64,000 nucleotides of DNA, from contig NC_068350.1 in assembly GCF_014633365.1 (NCBI RefSeq), positions 11,819,787-11,883,786 of the forward strand, read 5' to 3'. Positions 35,104-47,119 of the stretch are shown piece after piece. How positions within the stretch are numbered: position 1 is the first letter of the stretch; each line of letters begins with the position of its first letter. The DNA comes from Diospyros lotus. Taxonomy: Eukaryota > Streptophyta > Magnoliopsida > Ericales > Ebenaceae. The notes beneath the pieces are model-generated. The model was not told where the DNA came from and did no database searches. It worked only from the letters and a program-made list of their open reading frames with translations. Both the position numbers and the translations under genes were made by a program.

Positions 35104-35821
35104 ATGCTCTCTCAGTCACGTGACTGAGAGAGGAAGACTCTATCGGTCATATGACCGAGAGAATGACTCTCTCGGCCACATGACCGAGAGAGGGTTTTTC
35201 CCTCACTCATTCGGTTATCACTTGTCACTCATCCGACCATCTCATGTCTAAAGCTCATCACTCTTTTGCCACCAAGAATATCCCTTGGATACGCCATCTC
35301 GAGACTCTCGAAATGGCCCGCAAGTCTCTTGGGATGGCCACCACATGGCCCCCTTTCCCTCCTCTATAAATAGGAGGCCACACCTCCAAGCTCGGGTATG
35401 CTCTTTCTGGCACTTTGAATACATTCTTACATTCTCGAGAATTAATTTAAGCATCAGAGGGTTTGCACGAGAACACCCACCCAAGTTCCTAATCGTGCAT
35501 TTATCTTATAGGTCTCTCAGTTATCAAGACTCTTTCAACTATCAAAGGTCACTTGGTCATCAAAAAGCCTCCCGCCAGATCCAAAGGTGTCTCTCGTTCA
35601 TCAGGTCACCTGTTCAAAAGATCCTGAGAGTCTCCCGTCACTTAGGATACACAAGACTCTCAGGACCCTTGAGACTCTCAAGACACTTGGTGACGAGACT
35701 CATAAGACTCTCAGGACCCCTGAGACTCATAAGACTCTATACTCTCAAAATTTTCGTAATCAACCACACATATTGTATTTTTTCACGATTAAAAATAAAT
35801 TATTGTATTTTGACAACAACA
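35104..35821 (+). mobile_element. Tat-type LTR (solo or truncated element)
   Basis: Contains palindromes in U3, TATA box TCTATAAATAGG (35363-35374), TTAAGCATCAGAGGGTTTGC (R/U5), repeated AAGACTCTCAGGACCC words in U5 and a 3' end TATTGTATTTTGACAACAAC. All are in the same order as in the Tat LTR at 19165-20077. A purine tract ACAAAAGGAGCAA lies just upstream (about 35079-35091), so it may be a 3' LTR whose body is lost. No primer site follows it. The 5' border is approximate. Confidence 0.6.
35107..35192. repeat. three E-box-cored palindromes in U3
   Basis: Positions 35107-35132 form a perfect 26-bp palindrome centred on CACGTG. 35143-35158 is a perfect 16-bp palindrome TCGGTCATATGACCGA. 35167-35192 is a 26-bp palindrome with one mismatched pair, centred on CACATG. 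They end 173 bp upstream of the TATA box. Confidence 0.9.
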
Positions 35822-38440
35822 ATATAAAAAAAAATTTCAATAATTCCCGTGCCTATGTTTGACAACACATCTTAGTTTATAGGAAAAATATACTTAAAGA
35901 TATAATCATACACTACAAACTTTGTTTTAGGTTAAAATAATAAGTATTATTAAATATAGACATATGTCGTCTTCTCATTTCAAACATTCATAACAAAGTT
36001 ATTTGACACCTCAATTTTTTAATGGTCCACATATTTCTATATAAAGATTTATTTTCATACAAAATTCTACCAAAATGAAACCTTTGTAGTTTAAAAGATC
36101 ACAGAATATAAACTTGCAACATATAACCAAAACTAGATAAAAATGTCCATCCATCCCTGATACTCAAAAATCATATTTCTTTTCAACAATCTTCTCTATT
36201 GCTAGAGCGGCTGGAAATCTGCTCTCACATCTACATATACACATTTTATAGAAAAAAAAAAATTGGAGATGAGTTATACATTTATCAAGTATTGCACAAA
36301 CATTTTGACATGTATTACATTGTTAACAAATTTCAAATGTATCAAAACATTTACATGGTATTTAAAATACCTAGTAAGTATATGCATAGCTATTTTCAAC
36401 TTTTTTCATAGGTATTCAAGAACGTATGCATAAAATTAAATCATCATATCAAATAATACAAGAAAAGCTTGTTCATAACCTTTCTCTTAATAATGTGTTT
36501 AAAGAAGACTTGTTTTACCCTAGACTTCTTCCTTTCAAGATCGTCTTCTTAGTCAAGCTTCCTTTCTTCAATATTTTCTTCACTAAAATCTCAGACATTG
36601 GTCTTCTCTCAAAATAGTGCAAGGCTACCCCTATTTATACAGACTCAAATTTTTATCCTAATTTTTCTATTAAGAGGTCAATTAATTTGGGAAACTTTTA
36701 TTTTTTTATTTTATGAATTTCTTTTTGTATAATTGACTTTTTTAATTTAAATTATGAACCATTTTAGTATAGGAGAGAACCTAGACGAAAAAGTAGAGTT
36801 GTAGTGCTGCCCCTTTTTGTGAAGTTACAGTAAAAAAAAAAATTAAAATATAGAAATATATCTTTAAACAAACTAACCAAAGGAACTAAGATGCACACAT
36901 GCATAGAGTGCATGCATGCTAGCCTGCTACGTTCGCTGCAACGCATGGTGTGTTCCAACCTCACTTTTTTTATTTTTTATTTTTTATTTTTCATTTCTAT
37001 CTCTCCCCCCTCTCTCTCTATATATATATATTTCTTTTATATCAATTCTTTTGGTCAAATACACTATTTTTCAATTTGACGACGTTGAATCTCATAAAAA
37101 AAATTGTGATCTCAAGAAATACTAGATTTGAAAAATGTATTTCATTATCAAAGTAGTTCAAAATTAGTTGCATTATTTATCAAATATATTTTTTAAAAAA
37201 GAGATTTCATATCAAAATCTTTTCTCTTGACTTGTGATGTGATCGTAGTGATCGGTGTTCAGTCTTATGGGCATATAGTTCGCATACGGTGTCCTTTTTC
37301 AGCTCATAATATATGTTTTTGGGGTAGCTTAATTAATCGTATTGAACTAGCCACTTTGCCGCTACTCTTATTGTGTTTTAGCCATTTTAAATTATCTTTT
37401 ATAATTATTTACGATTTCTTTAATTATTTTACGTTTGGGTTATGTTTTTGTTTTGAGCCTATTCCGTAAGGCCCAATCTATTTAGAGTCTATAGCCCGTT
37501 AGGGCGTCGTATTTAAACACTTTTCCGATCATTATAGGGTGGTAGCTTTTGGGATAAGAGTTGGTGATTTTTTTTCCATATTGACAATCCGAGTTTTGAG
37601 TGTGTTACCACATGCGTTGTAGGTGCACCAACATCAACTTGTGAAAATAAAAAATTTATCAGGGACTTTCAAGTCATAGCTTGAGCTTACTATGTCATAT
37701 TTTTTAAAAGAAGAAAATTAGGCTACATTGTTTATATCTAAGAGAAGTCTTTATGAGGACCTAAGATGTGAATTTATAAGGGTGATTCAAGGAAAATGGG
37801 TACCAAAAATATCCTATATAAGCTTTATAAATGTGGATTCAAAAAGGACAATCTTCAAGAATGAGACTGGTAAGTCTTAGAAGAAAATTCTTAAAGGCAG
37901 TCAATTTGAGGGAGGTCCTACAAATTTATGTGATGCATCAGAAAAATGGACTTTTTCGAAGTTAAAGATTTGCTAAATTGCACGTCTAAGGTAGAGTACA
38001 ATTAAGGTATACTCTAAATATAATTTTTTTTAGCGAATTTCATGTAATTTCGATGCTAATAGGCCAAATTAAAGATTTGTGAGCACAAAAGTTATCCCAT
38101 TAGCACGTTTTTAAAACTGATTTCTCAAATTTTTGAAAAGTGTGTTATTCAAATGTCAAATGAGATATAGATTTTCTCCTACATCTTCCCAAAGTACAAA
38201 AGTGAATATTTGCAATTATTGAGGGGGATAATTGATTTATTGTTCATTACCCTGAATTTATATCCATTCAAATCACTTCAATTAAGCTTTCAATTATATT
38301 TGTTACTTTTTTATGATAATTATTGCTTATTATTTATATTTGTGTTCACTTAATTCAAGTTATGCCTTGAACTATGTCTTTATCTGCCAATTTTTATAAT
38401 TGCTGCTCTTTAATATTTAATTATTTTCTGCATATATTTT
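35822..38440. other. non-coding, probable retroelement debris
   Basis: No gene is recognised. A minus-strand TATA-like GTATAAATAGGGG at about 36630-36642 and a plus-strand GTATTTAAACAC near 37509 could be LTR promoters, but I found no matching ends, PBS or domains. RY-type GCATGCATGC words lie near 36898-36920. Confidence 0.35.
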
Positions 38441-38524
38441 ATGATCATTTAACTTTCTGTTATTATTAATTTATCTTTATTAATGATCATTTAATTTTCT
38501 GTTATTATTAATTTATCTTTATTA
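38441..38524. repeat. 42-bp tandem duplication
   Basis: Two nearly identical copies beginning ATGATCATTTAA at 38441 and 38483. Confidence 0.85.
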
Positions 38525-39389
38525 AATTGTCAAATTTATCTATCTCTGCTTTAGAGTAGTATTTGTTCTAGGAAAAATAGTTGAGTAATATTAATCATTA
38601 CTCAAATGGGTATTCAAGATAGGTGTTTATCAGATGATAACTATAAACACTTATAAAACATCCAAATGAACTGGAAATTCTATTGGGTGTATGTTAGGAT
38701 ATGTAAATAAGTCAAAGATAGTTATCTTAATTAGATGATCAAATTTCTGAGGCAATATGTTTTTAGGACAACATGAAATTGCCTGATGTTAAGAAAAATT
38801 AAGATATATCTTAATATATATATATATATAGCCTTTTCAAGAAGTATATAAAAAAATCAAAGGTTAAAATCCAAGGATAAAATTCTCAAATCTCTAAAGT
38901 AAAATAATCAGTATTCGAGTGAATATCAAATGATCATTTAATGTCTAAAATCCACTCAACTACTGATAGAGAATAATCAAATTAATTTCTATAATCATTT
39001 GACTAGTGTTTAAATCCAATTGATTGGTTGTAAAGATATAGAATAAAATGTGTGTCAAATCATTATCACTCGATTATTTAGAAATCCACGTGAATACATA
39101 TAAATCTAATTCAGTTCAATAACTTTATCACGTGATTATAAATAGAGGAAATATTTGAAGTTGTTGATTCAAATACGCAAAAGCCTTCAAGACTTCAATC
39201 GTCTAATTACGGTTTTAGTATAAAAAATAGAAAGTAAATAGCTCTCAGATCTTCATTTTCTATATTCTCTCTTAGGGCTTCTAAGATTCTTGTGAATTCT
39301 TGCTCTAGGTAATCCTCAAACTTGTGTGCTCTCTCTTGTTTCAGTCTTTTGCTCTATTGTTCTAGCTAGATATCATTTCACTAAATGAC

Positions 39390-40610
39390 TCCCAAAGAAA
39401 AACTCCATCATCTTTATCACCTAGAATAACTAGGAGTAAGGGAAATCTCTCCAGTTCTTTCAATCAAAACTCTAGCAGTAGTAGGGTCTTCTTTAAAGAA
39501 GTCTTGTTCCATGTTGTACTATGTAAAGGTTTCCTATTAGGAAAAATTTTTGATTGGCCAAACCTGGGCTCACTAGGATTCAGTAGAAATCTCAAACTTT
39601 GATTATCCAGTATGGGCTAGTTCACTCTCTCTGGTCTCAATCACCCTTGCTTTCCCGAGGCCATCGTCAAATCTTTCTCAAGTCTCCTTAAGAATCCCTG
39701 GAATGAAAAATACTCTATTGACAGTATAAGTTTCAGGTTTCAGGTCAAAACTACACCTTTACCTCATCTCAACTTTGTTACCTCCTTGACTTGACTCCTT
39801 GTGAAATCCTTCTTGAATCCATTCCTCTTGGCCTTATTGAGATATGAAAATTTTTCTCTAAAAAGTCACAACAATTTGATTTAGATCTCATTTCATTATC
39901 TTCCTTACCCTAAACATTGTTTTCTTCACCACTTCATCTCCACCTCTATTAATGGCTGAGATGAATATGTGAACTATGTCACAATTGAAGATCTAAAAAT
40001 CATGTGGTGCATAGCTTCAAACACTCATTTCATTCTTCCTGCTTTCATTTTGGACAAAATGCATAAATCAGTCATTTGTAGGTCCTCTGGCCATCTTTTA
40101 TATGGCATGCCTTGCTTGTCTTATTCTTAGTCACACCCATGGGTGCCTAGAAAAGGAGAACCTATTCCACCCTCTGAAGGATGATCATACCTACTCCAAA
40201 TTCACCCTTAATCTTTTAAAAAATCATTGTGATCATGGAGAGTGGCAAATACCGTCAAATCCTCCTCCATCCTCATTCAGTCATCATTTTGATCAAGTTG
40301 GTCCTTCCATCCCTAGGCTTGCCTCTCCCAATTCATCCTCAGACATTATTACTCTTTCTCCTTTAGAAGATCCTAAACTTCCAAGGGAGTCAGTCACCTT
40401 TCATAATATATTTCAAGAAAAAATGAGAAAAATGGGAGATACAGCAAGGGATAATGAAGAAAGTAGAAGACGTGGATAAGAGGCTCAAGATGGTGGAACA
40501 TAATCAGCAAATAATCCTTGCCAGATTCGGGAGGCCAAGGACAAGGGCTCAGAAGAGGCAACAAGCAGTAATCATTGATTCTGAAGAAGAATGTGAAGAT
40601 CAAGAAAAAT
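39390..40610 (+). pseudogene. relic of a plant transposon protein, tentative
   Basis: One frame from about 39390 to 40130 reads as protein with only about six stops, including HHFISTSING, IEDLKIMWCIASNTHFILPA, FILDKMHKSV and GHLLYGMPCL. It then continues after a frameshift in a clean 125-residue frame (40102-40479) and a basic/acidic tail. The LP-YGM-type wording preceded by an NHF-LP block resembles the 'putative plant transposon protein' family found in plant retroelements. The match is by eye and weak. The flanks carry repeated ACTCGAGTA words (38900-39140 and 40780-40880), suggesting it lies inside an LTR retroelement relic. Confidence 0.35.
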
Positions 40611-41839
40611 GAAGATGCAGAATATTTGTAAATTCTAGGAATTAAAGTGATCTAACCTTATATTATTAAGAACTCTTCAAATTTTGAATGTATCTATGAT
40701 GGTAGTTTGTTCATCAAATTCATCTTTGTCCTTAAAACTATGTTTTCTTTATTGAAATTTTAATTGAGTAAATAATTTTTACTCGAGTACAATCAAAGAA
40801 TACTCTATTACAAATAATTTTTACTCAAGTAATGTTAAAATATACTCGAGTACAAATAAAATTTATTCGAGTAATGTTGTGATACAATTTAAAAATCTAG
40901 CCATTAAGCTAGTCATTTTAGACAACCAAAAAGTGCATAATTTTTTATTCTAACCATTGCAAAAAGGCTTTTTAAACATATTTTGAGTATAAATTATATA
41001 TCTAACCGTTAGGATAAAAAAAAATAAAATATATCTTGAAAATCTTACAGGTGTATCATTTACACAAAAGTCTAATGGTTATGAGACAAAGAGAGTTATT
41101 AAAGGCATATGTGATTCAAAGGGAATGCTGTGGAGGTTGAGCTAAATTTCTCACAATCATTCACGAGCAAAAGAACTCCTCAAAGCATACACCTATCAGA
41201 AAAAGAGATAAAGAGTTCTTATCTTTTCAATTTATCTTTACTTTGTAAAAAAGTATCTCTTTTGTTGAGTGATATATTGTAACAATTTTTATGAGCTTTA
41301 TCTTGTCTCTTTTTATATCTTGTTTAAAGTTTAAAAGATTTGTGCCAAAACCCATAAAAACCATTTGTAAAAGGTTTCAGCTGACCCTTACAAAAAGTTG
41401 TGTATTTAGTTACTGCTAATCTATTAAAAAGTAAAGATTAAAGCTGCATCTATTAAAAGTTAAGATTATCCCAAATCCTACAAAAGTTAAGTGAATTGTT
41501 GAAATCCTTGGTAAAGAGTCAAGATAATGGAGTAAGTTGTGTGTGCCGAACTACTATAAAATCTTTGTGTGTTGTATTATTCATTTATACTTTTCATTTC
41601 AACAGGTTAAGTTTTTATTTCCAACATTTAAATTTTGTAGTCTTAGTTCTAACTTTGATTTTGTAAAGTTCATTTTCACTCAAATCATACTTACATTGTT
41701 ATTTTCTTAATCAACTAAAGTTAAATCTTTCAATAGATACTTTTATCACTATTTTTTGAAAGTTCTAAAAAGGACACAATTTTATGTGCATAAAGTTGCT
41801 CCAAATTTTAAAAGGTTTTGAAACACCTAATTCACCCCC

Positions 41840-43060
41840 TTCTAGTGTGCATATTTATTCTTACATTGTCTTTCATTACAATAAAAGCACCTTTACTAAC
41901 CTTAATGACTCCACCTTCACTAATGAATTTGTACCTATTTAAATCAAGAGCCCTAATGAAATAAGATTTATCTTAAGAATGGAAACATGTTTGACATTAG
42001 TTAAAGTTCTAACAATACCATCAAACATGTTAATTTTAATTGTTCCCATGCTAACAATTTCACAAGAAGAAATATTTCTCATAAACACATCACCAATAAT
42101 CAAAATTTTATATGTCAAAAACCAATCACTATTAGAAGGCATATAAAACGTACATGCTGTGTCAAGGATCCAATTTTCACAAGGTTTGGTAATCTCATTA
42201 GTTACCACCATAAGTTCCCCATCACTAATGCTATTTTCAACAACATTAGCTTCGCCTGAAGTCTCTGGTTGTTTTTATTTTTGATCTGATTCTTATCTCT
42301 TAAGTTTGTTATGTAATTTATAACACTCCTTCTTTATGTGTCATTTTTTCTTATAATAATTACAAATTTTATTTTTATTTCTATACTTTGATCTACATTT
42401 TTCTTTACCTCCAGAATTTCTATCATGTGTTTTCCTTCTAATTAACAAACTCTCTCCCTAATTTTTAGAATTTTCCAATAAGTACTTATCAATTTTGTCT
42501 CTCGAGAATAAGGGATCAAAAACTACATCTAAAGTAAGAGTGTCATGACTATAAAATATGGTGTCTCTAAAAGTTGAATACGAGGTCGGTAAAAAACATT
42601 AAAATTAAGTCCAAATCCTCTTCATCGTATTTAACCTCTATACTTTCCAAGTCATAAACAATTTCCTTAAAATTTGTTAAATAGCTTTTCAATAAACATA
42701 TCTTCTGTCATTCGATGAGAATATAACATTTACTTTAGATGCAACTTAGTAGTCAAGCTTGTTGTCATATACAGTTGTTCCAATTTCAACCATATAGTAG
42801 CAGCATTTTTTCTTTTAAAACATTCTGCAAAATTTAATTCGATAAATGCAAATGTATATGAAAAAAGGCCTTACGATTCTTTTGCTATTTTTTTTTTTTT
42901 TCAGTATTCCATGATTACAGCATTTTACCAAAGCTCAAAAGTATATCATCTAAATCCATCTATGTCAAAATTAAACGCATCTTAACCTGCCATAGTGAGA
43001 ATTTAATATTTTGGCCCAATAATAGAATATCATCCTTCAAAAGTAACCATGAAAATCAAA
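41840..43060 (-). pseudogene. Ty1/copia gag-protease relic
   Basis: Minus strand. The protease part (42211-41939) reads NWILDTACTFYMPSNSDWF, where the usual WILDSGC/DSAC aspartic protease motif is LDTAC. It is followed by GTIKINMFDGIVRTLTNVKH and LKINLISLGLL, the standard end of copia protease. Upstream (about 43050-42300) are scattered gag remnants: IKFSLWQVKMR, a decayed CCHC knuckle (CNYYKKK*HIKKECYKLHN) and linkers with stops. Integrase and RT are absent. Immediately upstream on this strand lies the CACTA insertion at 43162. Confidence 0.8.
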
Positions 43061-43161
43061 TAACCCAAATAATATTAAATAATTGATAAATAAAATCTCA
43101 ATAGAAAATATACCAAGATAACGGATTTAGGCAGCAAATCTGGGCGAATCTAGGTTAGATA

Positions 43162-44918
43162 CACTACAAAAAATCAATGTTAACATAAAAATCCGTCGCT
43201 AAAAAATTTAGCGATGGATTTAGTAACGGGCACCTTTTCGTCGCTAAAAAGGGCGTCATTGAAATTTAGCGACGAGAGTATTAATTTTAGCGACAGAATC
43301 AGCAACAAGGGTTGTACCCGTCACTAATCAGCGACGGAATTAGCGACGAGGTTTTTTATTTAATTTTTTTAATTTTTTAACGACTGGGTTAACCTCGTCG
43401 CTAAATTAAAATTTTTTATTTAATTTTTTTTATTTTTTAGCGACGACCCCGTCGCTAAATTTGAATTTTTTGTATTTATTTTTTTAACTTTTTAGCGACC
43501 CGTCACTAATTCTGTCGCTAAATTCAACCTCAAAATTCAAAATTCAACGCGCGCCAGACCCCAACCACCCCTCATGTGCGCCACGTGGCCGTTCCTCTAC
43601 TCGCCACATGGCAGCGCTAGGATAATACTCTCAGCAATTATCTCATACTCTCAACAAGATTCGAACCCCCAACCTCTCATGACCAAGTTTTACGCGCGAG
43701 CTAGCCGATCTGGAAATCTTTTTGTTCATTGATGTAAAATATATTTATACTATTCTCTTTCAAATATTTCAGAATTATATTTAATAAAGGGAAATGAATA
43801 TTAATTTTAATTTTATTTCGTTATTAATTTAAATAAAATTTTATTAATTATTATATTAGAAGTGAAAAATTATGTTTTAATTTTGATTTTAATTTTAATA
43901 TATTTAAAAAATTATTAATTTAATTTTTACTAATATTAATGTTAGTAAAAATTATTGTGACATGTTTAAATGTAAAATTCTTAATTTTTTAGTTATTTTT
44001 TTTATTTTTTAGTGACGGGTTGACCCGTCGCTAAATTTTAATTTGTTTTTTATTTTATTTTTTTAGCAACAAGGTAGACCTCGTCGCTAAATTTTAATTC
44101 TTTATTTTTTTTATTTTTGTTTTAGCGACAGGTTGACCCATCACTAAATTTTAATTTTTTATTTAAATTTTTTTATATTTTAGCGACGGGTTGAGCCCGT
44201 CGCTAAATTAAAATTTTTTTATTTAATTTCTCTTTAATTTTTATTTAGTTTCTCTTTAAAATTTAATGATAGGGTCAACCCCGTCGCTAAAAAATAAAAA
44301 AATAATAATAAAAAATTAAAATTTAGTGATGGGGTCAACCTCGTCGCTAAAAATAAAAAAAAATTAAATAAAAAATTTAAATATAAAAAATAAAAAAATT
44401 AAATAAAAAAATTCAAATTCGCTAAAAAATAAAAAAAATAAATAAAAAAATTAAAACCTCTTCGCTAAAAAATAAAAAAATTAAATAAAAAATTTAAATT
44501 TAGCGACGTTGCTAAAAAATAAAAAAATTCGAATTGGCTAAAAATTAAAAAAATTAAATAAAAAATTAAAATTAGTGACGGGGTTACTCCTGTGGCTAAA
44601 AAATAAAAAATAAATAAAATTTAGCGACAAGGTCATCCCCGTCGCTAAAAGATAAAAAAAATTAAATAAAAAACTTAAAATTTAGCGATTGGGTTACTCC
44701 TATCGTTAAAAAATAAAATAAATTTAAATAAAAAAATAAAATTTAGCGACGGGATTTCCATAGCAAATTCCGTCGCTAAATTTAGTAATTTAGCAACGGG
44801 TATTCCGTCGTTAAATTAAAAAAATATTTTAAAAAATTAGCGATGAAAATTCCGTCACTATCCATCACTAATTAGCCACAGAATAATTTCGTCGCTAAAT
44901 ACGATTTTTCTTGTAGTG
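43162..44918. mobile_element. non-autonomous CACTA element with TSD ATA
   Basis: A 1757-bp element. The ends CACTACAAAAAATC and (inverted) CACTACAAGAAAAATC are flanked by ATA on both sides (43159-43161, 44919-44921). Both arms carry many copies of TTTAGCGACGGGGT and ACCCCGTCGCTAAA words, the subterminal repeats of CACTA elements. No transposase ORF. Between the arms (43520-43980) is unique sequence that includes a tRNA-like fragment. Confidence 0.92.
43640..43725 (-). other. tRNA/SINE-like fragment inside the CACTA element
   Basis: On the minus strand GGGGGTTCGAATC (box B like) is preceded by a TAGCTCGCGCG stretch in box A position. It does not fold as an intact tRNA by eye and is better seen as a captured SINE or tRNA-derived piece. 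Confidence 0.35.
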
Positions 44919-45173
44919 ATAGATATGGCAGATCGAATCTAATCTGCTAGGTCAAATATGAGCTGAACAAATTTGAAGTGGATCAAATCTTGGCAGGTTG
45001 GGTCTGGACCAAATTTGGGCATAGACTTAAACTGGTCGACAATGGTTAAAAGTTTGAGAACCTATTGTCAACGATGATGGAGGTTTGTTAGGCGACTGAC
45101 AGTGAGGGCAAGGACACCGAAGGAAGACGTTGTCAACCAGCAAGGGCAGAAGGCTCATCGGTCAATCAGTGCA

Positions 45174-47119
45174 TGTAACGCCCCGTTATTATGGGAGTTA
45201 TACTATTATTTTGGAAAATTTTCTCTTATTTGAAATAACACAAATTTGGGGATTTAATTTGGTAGGTTGAAGTGAAGGTGTTGGCTAGTTAAAGGAATTT
45301 GGGGGTTTAATTTGGTAGGTTGAAGTGAAGGTGTTGGCTAGTCAAGGGGGTTGACTATTCAAGTCAAGGGAGAAGAGAACAAGTCAACTTAAGGGTAAGT
45401 TTGGAATGTTTAAAGTGAGATAAGAAGGCTTCTAATTAAAAGAGGATTAAGGGGTAAGAAGAGAGGATTAAGGGACTTAAGTGGGTTGGATATTTAGCAA
45501 TTAAATTAAAATAAAGTGAGGGAAGTATAAATAGGGATAAGTTTAAGGGGGAGAGAAGCATGAGGCGGTGGAGAGCTTCGGGAAAGAGAGCTTCCAATTG
45601 CTAGGGTTCTTCCTTTTCTTTAATCTCTTCTTATGGGGGTTGCTAGAGGTCTCAATGGAGGAATTCAAGGTAGGGAACCTATCTATTAGCCATTCTCTAG
45701 TTTAGAATCCAGCTTGTCCCCTGTTTTGTAACTAAGAGAAGCTGGAAATCCCTATGTATGGCAAGTTACGTGAGGAGTTAAGGGGCAAGAAAGGCTAGAA
45801 GGTGTTAGAAAAGCAATCTAAGGCAGGTTCTAATCCCTACTTATGGTTTTTAACTTGGACTTTCAGTTGTTAAAGAGGATTTCTACCTAAACCCTCTATT
45901 TTTGGAGTAAATTCCTACGTGCTTGTAACATACTTGATTTTCTTCATTTAATCTCTTCTTTAACACTTCCAAGGGGATTTGCTCTTCCCAATTTTGCTTG
46001 GGAATGATGCATTTTTGTGGGTTAAATATTAGGCAAGAGTTTGAGCCATCTTGCCTAGGTTTCGTGTGAGAAAAGTAAGGGAGTCGGGTGTTTTGAGGTT
46101 CTATCTATCGATAGATTGGAAGCAATCTGTTGACAAATTGCCACATAACTAGGCAATTTGTAGACATATTAAGGCAGTCTGTCAACAGATTGCCTTCTTA
46201 AAGGCAATCGATTGACTAACAGCCCTTGTTTTGGCTTAAAAGCCTTTTCCAAGCCTTGATTCCCTTTTTTTTTCCTAGTGACTCGGGTTCCTTTGTTCAT
46301 AAATGCGTCCCACGCATATCATCCATGATTAAATGAGTGAGCTAGCCTTATACACCTAAAATAAAGAGACCCTATGCATGCATCATGGGAATGTTGTGTA
46401 TCTTATTGAGCATGGTTATGAGCATTAAGCATGTTATGTGTGTGTTAATGTCCCCTACAGTGCAACACCATCAAGCTCGGGTGGCTTAAGAGCCGAACTT
46501 GTGTAAGCTCTAGTGGGCTTTAAGGCCAAACTCATGTGGGACCCAAATTTCCTTACTACATTTATTATGTGTAATATAACAATAATGTAGAAGCAAGCAT
46601 TTTGTCTATGTATACATTATGATGGCTTGAAAGTTGCAATGTTCATGATTTCCCTCCTCATTTCGTGCATAGGTGGGGTATTTATGGTTCTCTATGAATG
46701 GTTATTTTCGCTCTTCTTCCCTTTTATTTTATGTTATTTGCTGGGCTTTGTAACTCATTTATTTTTGCAATATTCCAAGTAAGGGCAAGACTGTAGCTGA
46801 CAAGGAGCCTAGCCAGTTGGGGTCCAGTGTCTAGGTGTGTATAGAGCCATCCATGATTGAAAGATCTTTGAGAGTTTTAGCATGTGCTTCGACTGTAGAT
46901 ATATAGTTTTGTGGGTCCTATTTTGTCTTTTGTTATGATTTTTCAAATGTATGACCCATTGTACATGGCAGCATGTTGCCTAGTTATTTATAAAGTCTTG
47001 TTACCTTTTCCAGTGATCTTGTGTGTGTGTATTCCTCCATAACCCCAGCAAGTACTATTTCTTTTTGACACCTTTCTCTTGGTGCCTCGGCCAGGGTGTC
47101 CAAGGGCGGGGTATTTATA
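45174..47119 (+). mobile_element. solo LTR, Tekay/Del-like
   Basis: Starts TGTAACGCCCCG and ends CGGGGTATTTATA, a decayed form of CGGGGTGTTACA. Flanks are GTGCA (45169-45173) and ATGCA (47120-47124), four of five matching. Internal features are a 53-bp tandem duplication and a cluster of GGCAATCTGTTGACA-type inverted words (46100-46230). No gag/pol. Confidence 0.65.
45244..45349. repeat. 53-bp tandem duplication in the LTR
   Basis: Two copies start at 45244 and 45297 and share TTTAATTTGGTAGGTTGAAG and GTGAAGGTGTTGGCTAGT. Confidence 0.9.

Noticed and set aside
36630..37520. TATA-like motifs as promoters of hidden genes
   Set aside because: No coding exon follows either motif; they probably belong to retroelement debris.
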